Source of the DNA: Burkholderiales bacterium
GTDB lineage: Bacteria; Pseudomonadota; Gammaproteobacteria; Burkholderiales; Casimicrobiaceae
Assembly (NCBI GenBank): GCA_031283405.1
Contig: JAITBX010000119.1
Span: 1-21,337 of the forward strand
DNA length: 21,337 nucleotides
Direction: 5' to 3'
A model generated the notes under the pieces. The model saw only the letters and a program-made list of their open reading frames with translations, was not told the DNA's origin and searched no databases. Positions 6,409-14,753 of this stretch are shown here, in pieces (position 1 is the first letter of the stretch; every line of letters begins with the position of its first letter). Both the position numbers and the translations under genes were made by a program.

Positions 6409-9246
6409 TCACTGGCAAGTGCACACCAAATGCCGATCGCCATAGACGTTGTCGATGCGCGCGACCGGCGGCCAGTATTTGTCGGCTTTCAGCGACGCCA
6501 GCGGATACGCCGCTTGTTGGCGCGAGTACGGATGCGGCCATTGGTCGGCGCAAACCATCGCGGCGGTGTGCGGCGCATTCTTCAGCGGGTTGTCGCGTTT
6601 GTCCATCGCGCCGTTTTCAATCGCGTGAATTTCTTCGCGGATGGCAATCATCGCGGCGATGAAGCGATCAAGCTCGGCTTTCGATTCGCTTTCGGTCGGC
6701 TCGACCATCAGTGTGCCGGGCACCGGAAAGCTCATCGTCGGCGCGTGGAAGCCGTAATCCATCAAGCGCTTGGCGACATCTTCGGCTTCGACATCGGCGC
6801 TCGCTTTGAGCGGGCGGAGGTCGAGAATACATTCGTGTGCGACGCGACCGTCGGCGCCAGTGTAAAGTACAGGATAATGTTCCTCCAATTTTCGCGCGAT
6901 GTAGTTGGCGGCGAGAATCGCCGTTTCGCTGGCGGCGGTGAGACCGTCAGGCCCCATCATCGTCAGATACATCCACGAGATCGGCAGAATCGAGGCGCTA
7001 CCGAACGGTGCTGCCGAAACAACATTCGCGGCGTTGCCGAGCAAACGATGTCCAGGCAAGAACGGCGCGAGATGTTTTTTGACGCCGACCGGGCCGATGC
7101 CGGGGCCGCCGCCGCCGTGCGGGCTCGCAAAAGTTTTGTGCAGGTTCAGATGCGAAACGTCGGCGCCGAAATCGCCGGGCGCCGCCAGTCCGACGAGCGC
7201 GTTCAGATTGGCGCCGTCGATGTACACTTGACCGCCGCAACGGTGAACGATCTCGCAGACTTTGCGGATCGCCGTTTCAAACACGCCATGCGTTGACGGA
7301 TAGGTAATCATCGCGGCCGCCAAAGTGTCGGCGTGTTCGGTCGCGCGCGCTTCAAGATCGGCGAGGTCGATGTTGCCGTCGCTGTCGCAGCGAACGGCGA
7401 CGACTTGCATGCCCGCCATGTGCGCCGACGCCGGATTGGTGCCGTGCGCCGAGGTTGAGATCAGGCAGATGTTGCGTTGCGCGTTGTTGCGCGAAGCGTG
7501 ATACGCGCGAATCGCAAGCAGCTCCGCGTATTCGCCTTGCGCGCCGGAATTGGGTTGCAACGAGAAAGCGTCGTAGCCGGTGATGGCACACAAACGTTGC
7601 GACAAATCGTCGATCAGCGCGTGGTAACCCTGTGCCTGTTCTTTGGGCGCAAACGGATGCAGCTCAGCGAATTGCGGCCAAGTGATCGGCAGCATTTCGC
7701 TGGCGGCGTTCAATTTCATCGTACATGAGCCGAGCGGAATCATCGTGCGATCAAGCGCCAGGTCTTTGTCGGCGAGACGGCGCAAGTAGCGCAACATTTC
7801 GGTTTCGGTGTGATAACGATTGAAAACGGCTTTTTGCAGGTACGGCGTTTTTCGTTGCAGCGCCGGAGGAATCGCATCGACGTGACTGCCGAGCGCGGCG
7901 CGCAACGTTTCTTTGGCCATTGCCAGTTTTTCTTTCGACAGCGCGAACGAAAACGCTTCGAGAATGATTTCGAGATCGGTGGCAGTGGTGGTTTCGTCGA
8001 GCGAAATGCCCAACGCGCTGGAGTCGATCTCACGGAAATTCATGCCGTGCTTGCGGGCGCTGGCGTGCAGATCGGCCAGTTCGCCACCACCGGGCGTGAC
8101 GGTCAACGTGTCGAAGAACAAAGTGTTGACGATGGCGGCGTCGAGTTTTATCAGCGCCGCTTTCAACGCGCCGGTGAAATGGTGAATGCGCGTGGCGATG
8201 GCGCGCAGGCCGTGCGGGCCGTGATAAACGGCGTACATTCCGGCCAGCACCGCCAGCAACACTTGCGCGGTGCAAATGTTCGATGTCGCTTTTTCGCGGC
8301 GGATATGTTGCTCGCGTGTTTGCAGCGCCAACCGGTACGCCAGCGCGCCTTGCGCATCGACCGAAACGCCGACCAGCCGTCCGGGCATCGAGCGTTTCAG
8401 CGCGTCGCGCGTCGCCAGAAAACCGGCGTGTGGCCCGCCGTAACCCATCGGCACACCGAAACGCTGAGCGCTACCGACAACAATATCGGTGCCCCAAACG
8501 CCGGGCGCTTCGATCAACGTCAGCGCCAGCAAATCAGCAGCGACGATCAACTTGCCGCCGCGCGCGTGTACCGCTTCGGCCAACGCTTTGTAATCGTGCA
8601 AACCGCCGTCCGCCGCCGGAATTTGCAGCAGCGCCGCAAAAGCGTCAGTGTTCGCCGCTGCCGACGCAGGGCCGACAACAACGCGAATACCCAACGGCGC
8701 GGCGCGCGCCAGAATGACATCGCGCGTTTGCCGGAACACATCGTCGGCGACAAAGAAGGTCGTCGATTTCGAGGAGCCTGCCCGCAGCGCCAGCGTCATC
8801 GCTTCGGCGGCGGCGGTGGCTTCGTCGAGCATTGAAGCGTTGGCGATGTCCATTCCGGTCAAGTCACAAATCATCGTTTGAAATGTCAGCAACGCTTCCA
8901 GACGCCCCTGCGAAATTTCCGGCTGGTACGGCGTATAAGCGGTGTACCACGCCGGATTTTCGAGAATGTTGCGCAATAGCACGGCAGGCGTGTGTGTGCC
9001 GTAGTAGCCCTGGCCGATAAAAGATTTCATCAAAACATTTTTGTCGGCCAACACGCGCAACTGCGCCAGCGCCGCTTCTTCGCTGAGTGCGGGCGGCGCA
9101 GCCAGCGGCGCTTTGTTTCGGATGTTTTTGGGCACGGCGGCGTTAATCAACGCCGCGCGCGAAGGGACGCCGATAGCGTCGAGCATTTCGGCCTGTTCGG
9201 CGGCGGAGGGGCCGATGTGGCGGTGGGCAAAGGCGGTATGAGACAT
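6409..9246 (-). CDS. gcvP: Glycine dehydrogenase (decarboxylating), P protein
   Basis: The P protein decarboxylates glycine with pyridoxal phosphate and passes the aminomethyl group to lipoylated H protein. It is the single-chain form, with the two homologous halves fused in 945 residues. The start MSHTAFAHRHIGPS at ATG 9244-9246 is the normal family N-terminus; an in-frame TTG 39 bases upstream is less likely. The cofactor lysine is Lys704 in LNLHKTFASPHGGGGPGIGP. FIGQGYYGTHTPAVLLRNI in the N-terminal half and PNSGAQGEYAELL in the C-terminal half are also typical. It is the last gene of gcvT-gcvH-gcvP, 62 bases after gcvH, and ends beside repeat copy A. No frameshift or missing motif is seen. 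Confidence 0.98.
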   Translation of the reverse strand: MSHTAFAHRHIGPSAAEQAEMLDAIGVPSRAALINAAVPKNIRNKAPLAAPPALSEEAALAQLRVLADKNVLMKSFIGQGYYGTHTPAVLLRNILENPAWYTAYTPYQPEISQGRLEALLTFQTMICDLTGMDIANASMLDEATAAAEAMTLALRAGSSKSTTFFVADDVFRQTRDVILARAAPLGIRVVVGPASAAANTDAFAALLQIPAADGGLHDYKALAEAVHARGGKLIVAADLLALTLIEAPGVWGTDIVVGSAQRFGVPMGYGGPHAGFLATRDALKRSMPGRLVGVSVDAQGALAYRLALQTREQHIRREKATSNICTAQVLLAVLAGMYAVYHGPHGLRAIATRIHHFTGALKAALIKLDAAIVNTLFFDTLTVTPGGGELADLHASARKHGMNFREIDSSALGISLDETTTATDLEIILEAFSFALSKEKLAMAKETLRAALGSHVDAIPPALQRKTPYLQKAVFNRYHTETEMLRYLRRLADKDLALDRTMIPLGSCTMKLNAASEMLPITWPQFAELHPFAPKEQAQGYHALIDDLSQRLCAITGYDAFSLQPNSGAQGEYAELLAIRAYHASRNNAQRNICLISTSAHGTNPASAHMAGMQVVAVRCDSDGNIDLADLEARATEHADTLAAAMITYPSTHGVFETAIRKVCEIVHRCGGQVYIDGANLNALVGLAAPGDFGADVSHLNLHKTFASPHGGGGPGIGPVGVKKHLAPFLPGHRLLGNAANVVSAAPFGSASILPISWMYLTMMGPDGLTAASETAILAANYIARKLEEHYPVLYTGADGRVAHECILDLRPLKASADVEAEDVAKRLMDYGFHAPTMSFPVPGTLMVEPTESESKAELDRFIAAMIAIREEIHAIENGAMDKRDNPLKNAPHTAAMVCADQWPHPYSRQQAAYPLASLKADKYWPPVARIDNVYGDRHLVCTCQ

Positions 9247-9308
9247 GGGCGTGGCCTGTGATCGTGTGTTTTGAAATGAAAACAAGTATAGCGATAAACG
9301 CGCAAATG

Positions 9309-9689
9309 TTATCCGATTTCCTTCGCGTAAGCGGCGGCATCGAGCAACGCATCAGACGCTTTTTTATCCGCAGGCTGAAGCCGGAAGAGCCAGGCGTCGT
9401 AAGCGTTTTGATTGATGAGTTCCGGCGAAGTTTTCACAGCTTCGTTCTGCGCGGTGACGACACCGGCAACCGGCGCGTAAACATCGGACGCGGCTTTCAC
9501 CGATTCGACGACAGTACAGGCTTCGCCCGCCGCCAACGTGCGCCCGACCTCGGGCAGTTCGACGAACACGAGATCGCCGAGCGCGTCTTGCGCGTGATCG
9601 GTGATGCCGACCGTCAACGCGCCGTCGGCTTCGCGGCGAATCCATTCGTGACTGGCGGTGTATTTGAGATCGGTGGGTGTGCGGCTCAT
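9309..9689 (-). CDS. gcvH: Glycine cleavage system H protein
   Basis: H protein carries the lipoyl arm that shuttles the aminomethyl intermediate between P, T and L proteins. The 126-residue product starts MSRTPTDLKYTASHEWI at ATG 9687-9689. The open frame continues further upstream, but only this start fits the family length. The lipoylation site is Lys65 in VVESVKAASDVYAPV (60-74). GITDHAQDALGDLVFVELP (28-46) and LINQNAYDAWLF (91-102) are typical. AAAGGA precedes the start at slightly long spacing. It is the middle gene of the operon, with 62 bases on each side. The L protein gene is not in this window. Confidence 0.98.
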   Translation of the reverse strand: MSRTPTDLKYTASHEWIRREADGALTVGITDHAQDALGDLVFVELPEVGRTLAAGEACTVVESVKAASDVYAPVAGVVTAQNEAVKTSPELINQNAYDAWLFRLQPADKKASDALLDAAAYAKEIG

Positions 9690-9751
9690 GGCAGAAAATC
9701 CTTTATTGAAAAAATCAGACAGAAAAACGAAAAGAAAAGAGCAAAGAAAAC

Positions 9752-10843
9752 TCAAACGTCGATCAACACTTTGCCCTGTTTGGCAAACGGCGGTTTGACG
9801 ACGCGCGCTTTCAACTGCTTGTCGCGCACGGCGACGAAAACCGTGTCGTCCTCCTGCACTGCGTCCGGCACACGCGCCAGCGCGATTGCGCGGGTCAGCG
9901 TCGGACTGAAAGTGCCGCTGGTGATTTCGCCGTCGCCGTGGCCGGTGTGAACGGCTTGGTGCGCGCGCAACACGCCGCCGCTGTCGAGAAGCAGCAAACC
10001 GACGAGGTGACGCGCGGGAGGGTGCGCCAACAGCGCGGCCTTGCCGACGAAATTGCGCGAAGCGTCTTTGAAATCGACCGTCCACGCCAACCCTGATTCG
10101 AGCGGCGACACGGTTTCATCCATGTCCTGTCCGTAGAGATTCATCCCCGCTTCGAGGCGCAGCGTGTCGCGGGCGCCGAGGCCGCACGGGCGCACGCCGA
10201 CAGCGCGAAGCTGTTGCCACAGCACCACGATGGCCTCATGCGGCGCGATGATCTCGAAGCCGTCCTCGCCGGTATAGCCGGTACGCGCGATGAAAAATGT
10301 GGCAACGGTTATGGCTGAAAAAGGGTTCAGTCCGGCGGTGGCCGGTTTTATTTCCGGCAACACTTGCCAAACGCGATCACGGGCGCTTTGCCCCTGGACG
10401 GCGAGAATGCCGAGATCGTCGCGGCGGCGGAGGGTAAGCGTGGGCGCGTGTTTGTCGCGAAGTTGCTCGAACCACGCCACATCCTTATCGGCGGTGCCGG
10501 CATTGACGACGATTCTGAAAAACGATTCGTCGATGAAATAAACGATCAAATCGTCGAGAACATGACCGTCGTCGCGCAGCAGGCAGGAATAAAGCGCCCG
10601 CCCCGGCGTTTTCAGTTTTTCGACATCGTTGGCCAGCGCGTAGCGAAGGAAAGCGCGCGCGCCGTCGCCTTTCAGATCGAGCACCACCATGTGCGACACA
10701 TCGAACATGCCGGCGTCGCGGCGCACGGCGTGATGTTCCTCGATCTGCGAGCCGTAATGAACCGGCATGTCCCAGCCGCCGAAGTCCACCATTCGCGCCG
10801 AGGCCTCCCGATGGAGGAGATTCAAAGCTGTTTTCTTGAGCAC
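9752..10843 (-). CDS. gcvT: Aminomethyltransferase, glycine cleavage T protein
   Basis: T protein transfers the methylene group from H protein to tetrahydrofolate and releases ammonia. I start it at the GTG 10841-10843, giving 363 residues beginning VLKKTALNLLHREASARMVD (first residue formyl-Met in the cell). An AAAGGG ribosome site lies just upstream, and family proteins begin with the same LKKT sequence. A longer in-frame version to 10900 would run through the promoter. RMVDFGGWDMPVHYGSQ, RDAGMFDVSHM, ARTGYTGEDGFEI and the C-terminal NLYGQDMDETVSPLESGLAW are characteristic. It is the first gene of gcvTHP and diverges from mtgA. No glycine riboswitch fits between the promoter and the start. 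Confidence 0.97.
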   Translation of the reverse strand: MLKKTALNLLHREASARMVDFGGWDMPVHYGSQIEEHHAVRRDAGMFDVSHMVVLDLKGDGARAFLRYALANDVEKLKTPGRALYSCLLRDDGHVLDDLIVYFIDESFFRIVVNAGTADKDVAWFEQLRDKHAPTLTLRRRDDLGILAVQGQSARDRVWQVLPEIKPATAGLNPFSAITVATFFIARTGYTGEDGFEIIAPHEAIVVLWQQLRAVGVRPCGLGARDTLRLEAGMNLYGQDMDETVSPLESGLAWTVDFKDASRNFVGKAALLAHPPARHLVGLLLLDSGGVLRAHQAVHTGHGDGEITSGTFSPTLTRAIALARVPDAVQEDDTVFVAVRDKQLKARVVKPPFAKQGKVLIDV

Positions 10844-10881
10844 GGTCAACCCTTTATTCTTGCGCGAGGTGCGCGAAAAAA

Positions 10882-10911
10882 GACAGCTTAAAGCCATCAT
10901 CGCAAGCTGTC
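10882..10911. promoter_or_regulatory. Candidate operator: 8-bp inverted repeat over the gcvT promoter
   Basis: GACAGCTT (10882-10889) and AAGCTGTC (10904-10911) form a perfect inverted repeat with a 14-base spacer. The half-site centres are 22 bp apart, about two helical turns. The repeat spans the -10 to -35 interval of the gcvT promoter candidate and ends 15 bases before the mtgA -10 box. That geometry suits a dimeric DNA-binding regulator. The protein is not identifiable from sequence. Confidence 0.5.
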
Positions 10912-10913
10912 AA
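10885..10913 (-). promoter_or_regulatory. Candidate sigma70 promoter of gcvTHP
   Basis: On the minus strand a perfect TTGACA (complement of 10908-10913) is followed after 17 bases by TAAGCT (complement of 10885-10890), a weak -10 box matching three of six consensus positions. Transcription would start near 10878, leaving a leader of about 35 bases before the gcvT GTG. A strong -35 with a weak -10 is typical of an activator-dependent promoter, which is an inference. Confidence 0.5.
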
Positions 10914-10925
10914 AACATGGCATCC

Positions 10926-10931
10926 TATAAT
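10926..10931 (+). promoter_or_regulatory. -10 box of mtgA
   Basis: A perfect TATAAT lies 27 bases before the preferred mtgA ATG. No good -35 box is found at 16-18 bases; CTGTCA at 10907-10912 is only 13 bases away. If this is the promoter, an upstream in-frame ATG at 10917 cannot be the start, because it would precede the transcript. Confidence 0.45.
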
Positions 10932-10958
10932 ACCCAAAAGGCTTTTGAAACGAGCAGC

Positions 10959-11651
10959 ATGAAACGAATCAAACGATGGCTCAAATGGGGCATTCTGTGG
11001 CTGTTTCTGGCCGGATTCCTCTATCTTGGCTGGCTTTTCGCGCAAGTGGTCTGGTGGAATTATGCCGACCCGCGTGAAACGGCGGTCATGGCGGAGCGGC
11101 TGGCCGTGATGCGGGCGAAGAATCCGAGCGCGACCTTGCAACAGACATGGATGCCGTATGAGCGAATTTCAAAATCGCTGAAACTGGCCGTCGTCGCCGC
11201 CGAGGACGACCGCTTTCTCGACCACAGCGGTTTCGATTGGGAAGGGATGACGCAGGCGCTGGAGAAAAATCTCAAGCGCGGCAAAACCGTCGCCGGCGGC
11301 TCCACCATCAGCCAACAACTCGCCAAAAATCTGTTTCTGTCGAACCGGCGCAGCTACACGCGAAAAATGGAAGAAGCGATCATCACCGTGATGATCGAAA
11401 CAGTGTGGAGCAAGAAACGCATTCTCGAAGTGTATTTGAACGTAGCCGAATGGGGAGAAGGCGTTTTCGGCGCCGAAGCGGCAGCGCGGCACTACTACGG
11501 AATCAGCGCCGCGCAACTGGATGACTCGCAAGCGACGCGGCTGGCCGTGATGCTGCCCAACCCGCGCAGCTACCAGAAAAATTTTCCGCCGCGCCTCGAA
11601 ATCCACGCGCAACGAATCGAAAAGAGAATGCGGGCGTCGGAAGTGCCGTAA
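10959..11651 (+). CDS. mtgA: Monofunctional peptidoglycan glycosyltransferase
   Basis: MtgA polymerises lipid II into glycan strands at the outer face of the inner membrane (GT51 family). The 230-residue version begins MKRIKRWLKWGILWLFLAGF, a short basic tail followed by one membrane anchor at about residues 9-31. An upstream in-frame ATG (10917, 14 residues longer) is possible, but it lies before the -10 box. Catalytic motif AAEDDRFLDHSGFDWEGM contains Glu82. GGSTISQQLAKNLFLS, RSYTRKMEEAI and KRILEVYLNVAEWGEGVFGA follow in the expected order. There is no transpeptidase domain. It diverges from gcvT and is convergent with gatB. It shares function with the mre/mrd operon but is not in that operon. 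Confidence 0.97.
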   Translation: MKRIKRWLKWGILWLFLAGFLYLGWLFAQVVWWNYADPRETAVMAERLAVMRAKNPSATLQQTWMPYERISKSLKLAVVAAEDDRFLDHSGFDWEGMTQALEKNLKRGKTVAGGSTISQQLAKNLFLSNRRSYTRKMEEAIITVMIETVWSKKRILEVYLNVAEWGEGVFGAEAAARHYYGISAAQLDDSQATRLAVMLPNPRSYQKNFPPRLEIHAQRIEKRMRASEVP

Positions 11652-11657
11652 GTGGGG

Positions 11658-11699
11658 ATCAGGAATCAGATGTAGGGGCGACCGTCCTCGGTCGCCCGC
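11658..11699 (+). repeat. Dispersed hairpin repeat, copy B
   Basis: ATCAGGAATCAGATGTAGGG leads into a perfect 8-bp stem, GGGCGACC-GTCCTC-GGTCGCCC (11676-11697). It is the same element as copy A at 6349-6387, in the opposite orientation. It lies 6 bases after the mtgA stop and is followed by an A-run, so it is not a normal terminator for mtgA. The loop differs in length between copies while the stem is conserved, which suggests structure is kept. Confidence 0.8.
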
Positions 11700-11824
11700 A
11701 AAAAAAATCACGGGACGCCGAGGGCGGCGCCTCCTACAAAAGCGATCCGCTCATCCTATCAGGTAAATTTTTCAAGGTCGGATGCCCCGATCCCAACCTT
11801 CCCCCACTCTCGCCGAAGGCGTTT
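11700..11824. repeat. Repeat-rich convergent gap between mtgA and gatB
   Basis: After copy B come an A-run (11700-11707), a GC-rich palindromic stretch centred near GCCGAGGGCGGC (11717-11728), the 16-base dispersed repeat copy 2 (11790-11805), and a minor 4-bp hairpin at 11811-11821. No gene is seen. Neither flanking gene has a textbook terminator. Confidence 0.45.
11790..11805 (+). repeat. 16-base dispersed repeat, copy 2
   Basis: Identical to ATCCCAACCTTCCCCC at 1453-1468. It lies 19 bases beyond the gatB stop in the direction of gatB transcription. The hairpin partner seen at copy 1 is absent here, so this may be a partial unit. Confidence 0.6.
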
Positions 11825-13267
11825 TTACAACTTCTTTTTCAGCAACACATTCACTTGCGACGGGTTGGCTTTGCCGCGCGAGGCTTTCATGATTTGGCCG
11901 ACCAGCGAGTTGAATGCTTTTTCTTTGCCGGCGCGGACTTCGGCGACGATCGCGGGATTCTGCGCCAACACATCGTCCACCATTTTTTCCAGCGCTGCCT
12001 CGTCGGAGATTTGTTGCAGGCTGCGTTCGGCGATGACCGCGTCAATGTCGTTCTTGCTGTCTTTTCCACTCTGCCACAACGCTTCAAACACCTCCTTGCC
12101 GCCTTTGTTCGACAAGGTGCCGTCCTGCACGCGCGTGACCAATGCCGCCAATTGTTGCGGCGAAATCGGCGCGTTTTCGATGTCGATTTCGTGACGGTTC
12201 AACGCCGCCGACAGTTCGCCGAGCATCCAGTTGGCAACGATCTTGGCGTTTGCTTTGCCGACGATGTTGGTCGCCGTTTCAAAGTAGCGCGCGAAGGCAA
12301 GGCTGGCAGTCAATTGTTCGGCGTCGTAAGCGGGCAGCACGTAATCGGCGATGAAGCGCGCCGCCATCGCTGCCGGCAACTCCGGCATCTCGCGCTGGAC
12401 GCGCGCGATCCAATCGTCGCCGATCATGAGCGGCGGCAGATCGGGGTCGGGAAAATAGCGATAATCGTGCGCGTCTTCCTTGCTGCGCATTGAGCGCGTT
12501 TCGCCGATGTCGGGATCGAACAAGCGCGTTTCCTGAACAACTTTTCCACCGTCTTCGATCAATTCGATCTGACGGTGAACTTCAAACTCGATCGCTTTTT
12601 CCATGAAGCGAAAGCTGTTGAGATTTTTGATTTCGCAGCGTGTGCCGAGCGGCTCGCCGGAGCGGCGCACCGAAACGTTGGCGTCGCAGCGGAAGCTGCC
12701 CTCTTGCATGTTGCCGTCGCAAATGCCGATCCAGCGCACCAGCGCATGCAGCGCTTTCGCATAGACGACGGCTTCCTCGGCGCTCGCCATGTCCGGCTCG
12801 GTGACGATTTCGAGCAGCGGCGTGCCGGCGCGATTCAAGTCGATGCCGGTCATCCCGTGAAAATCTTCGTGCAGACTTTTGCCGGCGTCCTCTTCAAGAT
12901 GCGCGCGCGTCAAGCGCACGGTTTTTTGTCCCGCTGAAGTGGTGATGGTCAAGCTGCCGCCTTGCACGACCGGCACTTCGTATTGGCTGATCTGATAGCC
13001 CTTCGGCAAATCGGGATAGAAATAATTTTTGCGGGCGAAGATGCTCGTGGTGTTGATCGTCGCGCCGACGGCCAGACCGAAACGAATCGCCCGCTCGACC
13101 GCGCCGACATTGGCGACCGGTAAGACGCCGGGCAGCGCCAGATCGACGGCGCACGCTTGCGTGTTCGGCGCGGCGCCAAACGCGGTCGAAGCGCCGGAAA
13201 ACATTTTCGATTTGGTGGACAACTGCGCGTGCGTTTCCAGGCCGATGACGATTTCCCATTTACTCAT
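11825..13267 (-). CDS. gatB: Asp-tRNA(Asn)/Glu-tRNA(Gln) amidotransferase subunit B
   Basis: GatB binds mischarged Glu-tRNA(Gln) or Asp-tRNA(Asn) and activates the acyl group, which is amidated with ammonia delivered by GatA. The 480 residues have the usual length and layout. The catalytic core has GLETHAQL (9-16), FARKNYFYPDLPKGYQISQY (77-96), HLEEDAGK (123-130) and DLNRAGTPLLEIVTEPD (143-159). The helical and YqeY-like tail ends with QIMKASRGKANPSQVNVLL. The ATG overlaps the last 8 bases of gatA, with AAGGGA upstream inside gatA, so translation is probably coupled. It is the last gene of gatCAB and convergent with mtgA. Confidence 0.98.
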   Translation of the reverse strand: MSKWEIVIGLETHAQLSTKSKMFSGASTAFGAAPNTQACAVDLALPGVLPVANVGAVERAIRFGLAVGATINTTSIFARKNYFYPDLPKGYQISQYEVPVVQGGSLTITTSAGQKTVRLTRAHLEEDAGKSLHEDFHGMTGIDLNRAGTPLLEIVTEPDMASAEEAVVYAKALHALVRWIGICDGNMQEGSFRCDANVSVRRSGEPLGTRCEIKNLNSFRFMEKAIEFEVHRQIELIEDGGKVVQETRLFDPDIGETRSMRSKEDAHDYRYFPDPDLPPLMIGDDWIARVQREMPELPAAMAARFIADYVLPAYDAEQLTASLAFARYFETATNIVGKANAKIVANWMLGELSAALNRHEIDIENAPISPQQLAALVTRVQDGTLSNKGGKEVFEALWQSGKDSKNDIDAVIAERSLQQISDEAALEKMVDDVLAQNPAIVAEVRAGKEKAFNSLVGQIMKASRGKANPSQVNVLLKKKL

Positions 13268-14753
13268 GGTTCATTCCCTTCGGCGTCCGTTTGTGCCAAT
13301 CCGTCGCTTGCTGAAAGCGATGCGCGATATTGAGCAGCCGCGCTTCCGAGAAGTAGGGGCCTTGCAACTGCATTCCGACGGGCAAACCGTTCGGAGCGAA
13401 ACCGCAGGGGACCGACATTGCCGGCAATCCCGCCAGATTCGCGCCGATGGTGAAAATATCGTTCAGGTACATTTTGATCGGGTCTTGACTTTGCGCGCCG
13501 AGCAAGGGCGCGACAGTCGGCACGGTAGGGCCGAGGATCACATCGCACTGCGCGAACGCGGCTTGGAAATCGTCGGCGATCAAGCGCCGCACTTTTTGCG
13601 CTTTCAGATAATAAGCGTCGTAGTAGCCGTGCGATAAAACATAAGTGCCGACCAGAATGCGGCGCTTGACTTCATCGCCGAAACCTTCGGCGCGCGTTTT
13701 CTGGTACATATCGGACAAATCGTTGTATTGCGCGGCGCGATGACCGTAGCGCACACCGTCGAAGCGCGACAGGTTCGACGACGCTTCCGCCGGCGCCAGC
13801 ACATAGTACGTCGGCACCGAATAGCCGAGGTTCGGCAGCGCTACCGGCACGGTCGTCGCGCCGAGCGCACACAGCTCGACCAGCGCCGCTTCAATGGCGG
13901 CCACCACCGGCGCATCGACGCCGTCGCCGAAAAAGACATCGGGCAAACCGATGCGCACGCCTTCAAGCGGCTTGGCCGATGGCGGTGTTGCCAACTCGCG
14001 GCTGTAATCTTCCTTCGGGCGCGGCAGCGAAGTGGCATCGCGGCCGTCGTGGCCGGCCATCGCGGTCAGCAGCAGCGCGCAATCTTCGGCGCTGCGCGCC
14101 ATCGGTCCGGCCTGATCGAGGCTGGAGGCGAACGCCACCATGCCGTAGCGCGAGCAAATGCCGTAAGTCGGCTTGATGCCGGTGATGCCGCAGAAGGACG
14201 CCGGTTGGCGGATCGAGCCGCCCGTGTCGGAGCCGGTGGCCGCCGGCGTCAGCCCCGCCGCCACGGCGGCGGCCGAGCCGCCGGAACTGCCGCCCGGCAC
14301 GGCGTCGGGCTGCCAGGGGTTGCGAACGACGCCGAAGAATGAGGTTTCGGTGCTGCTGCCCATCGCAAATTCATCCATCGCCGTTTTGCCGAGCAATACC
14401 GAGCCTGCTTGCTTCAAGGCGGTGACGATGTGGGCGTCGTAAGGGGCGACGAAGTTTGCCAGCATTTTCGACGAGCAAGTGGTGCGCAAACCTTCCGTCA
14501 TGAACAAATCTTTTTGGGCGAGCGGAATGCCGAGGAGCGCCCCACTCTTTCCTTCCGCGCGGGCGGTATCCGCCGCTTTGGCGGCCGCGCGGGCGCCGTC
14601 GGGGTCAACGGTGACAAAAGCATTGAGCGTCGGCTGGGCGGCGGCGATTCGCGCCAGATAGGCCTCGGCCAGCTCAAGCGACGAGAATTGACGGGCGGTC
14701 AGTCCGGCGGAAAGCTCGGCCACGGTGGCGCGGGAGAGATCGGGCAAGATCAT
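13260..14753 (-). CDS. gatA: Asp-tRNA(Asn)/Glu-tRNA(Gln) amidotransferase subunit A
   Basis: GatA is the amidase that releases ammonia from glutamine for the transamidation done with GatB. The 497-residue product carries the amidase signature GGSSGGSAAAVAAG (154-167) and TGSDTGGSIRQPASFCGITG (173-192). The Ser-cisSer-Lys triad is complete: Lys81 in AQKDLF, Ser156 and Ser180, with the 75- and 24-residue spacing of characterised GatA proteins. It starts at ATG 14751-14753, overlapping the gatC stop by 4 bases, and its own stop overlaps gatB by 8 bases. The overlaps suggest the three subunits are made in step. Length and motifs show no defect. Confidence 0.98.
   Translation of the reverse strand: MILPDLSRATVAELSAGLTARQFSSLELAEAYLARIAAAQPTLNAFVTVDPDGARAAAKAADTARAEGKSGALLGIPLAQKDLFMTEGLRTTCSSKMLANFVAPYDAHIVTALKQAGSVLLGKTAMDEFAMGSSTETSFFGVVRNPWQPDAVPGGSSGGSAAAVAAGLTPAATGSDTGGSIRQPASFCGITGIKPTYGICSRYGMVAFASSLDQAGPMARSAEDCALLLTAMAGHDGRDATSLPRPKEDYSRELATPPSAKPLEGVRIGLPDVFFGDGVDAPVVAAIEAALVELCALGATTVPVALPNLGYSVPTYYVLAPAEASSNLSRFDGVRYGHRAAQYNDLSDMYQKTRAEGFGDEVKRRILVGTYVLSHGYYDAYYLKAQKVRRLIADDFQAAFAQCDVILGPTVPTVAPLLGAQSQDPIKMYLNDIFTIGANLAGLPAMSVPCGFAPNGLPVGMQLQGPYFSEARLLNIAHRFQQATDWHKRTPKGMNHE

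Noticed and set aside
6251..6553. N-terminal extension of the small membrane protein up to 6553
   Set aside because: The extension would run through repeat copy A and into the 3' end of gcvP. The start at 6250 has a proper AGGAGT and begins a membrane segment directly.
10844..10958. Glycine riboswitch upstream of gcvT
   Set aside because: Such riboswitches are common before gcv operons, but the likely leader is only about 35 bases. The whole 115-base region is shared with the mtgA promoter, and I see none of the expected aptamer stems.
11676..11707. Intrinsic terminator of mtgA
   Set aside because: The 8-bp hairpin is strong but is followed by an A-run rather than a T-run on the mtgA transcript. 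The same hairpin recurs elsewhere as part of a repeat.
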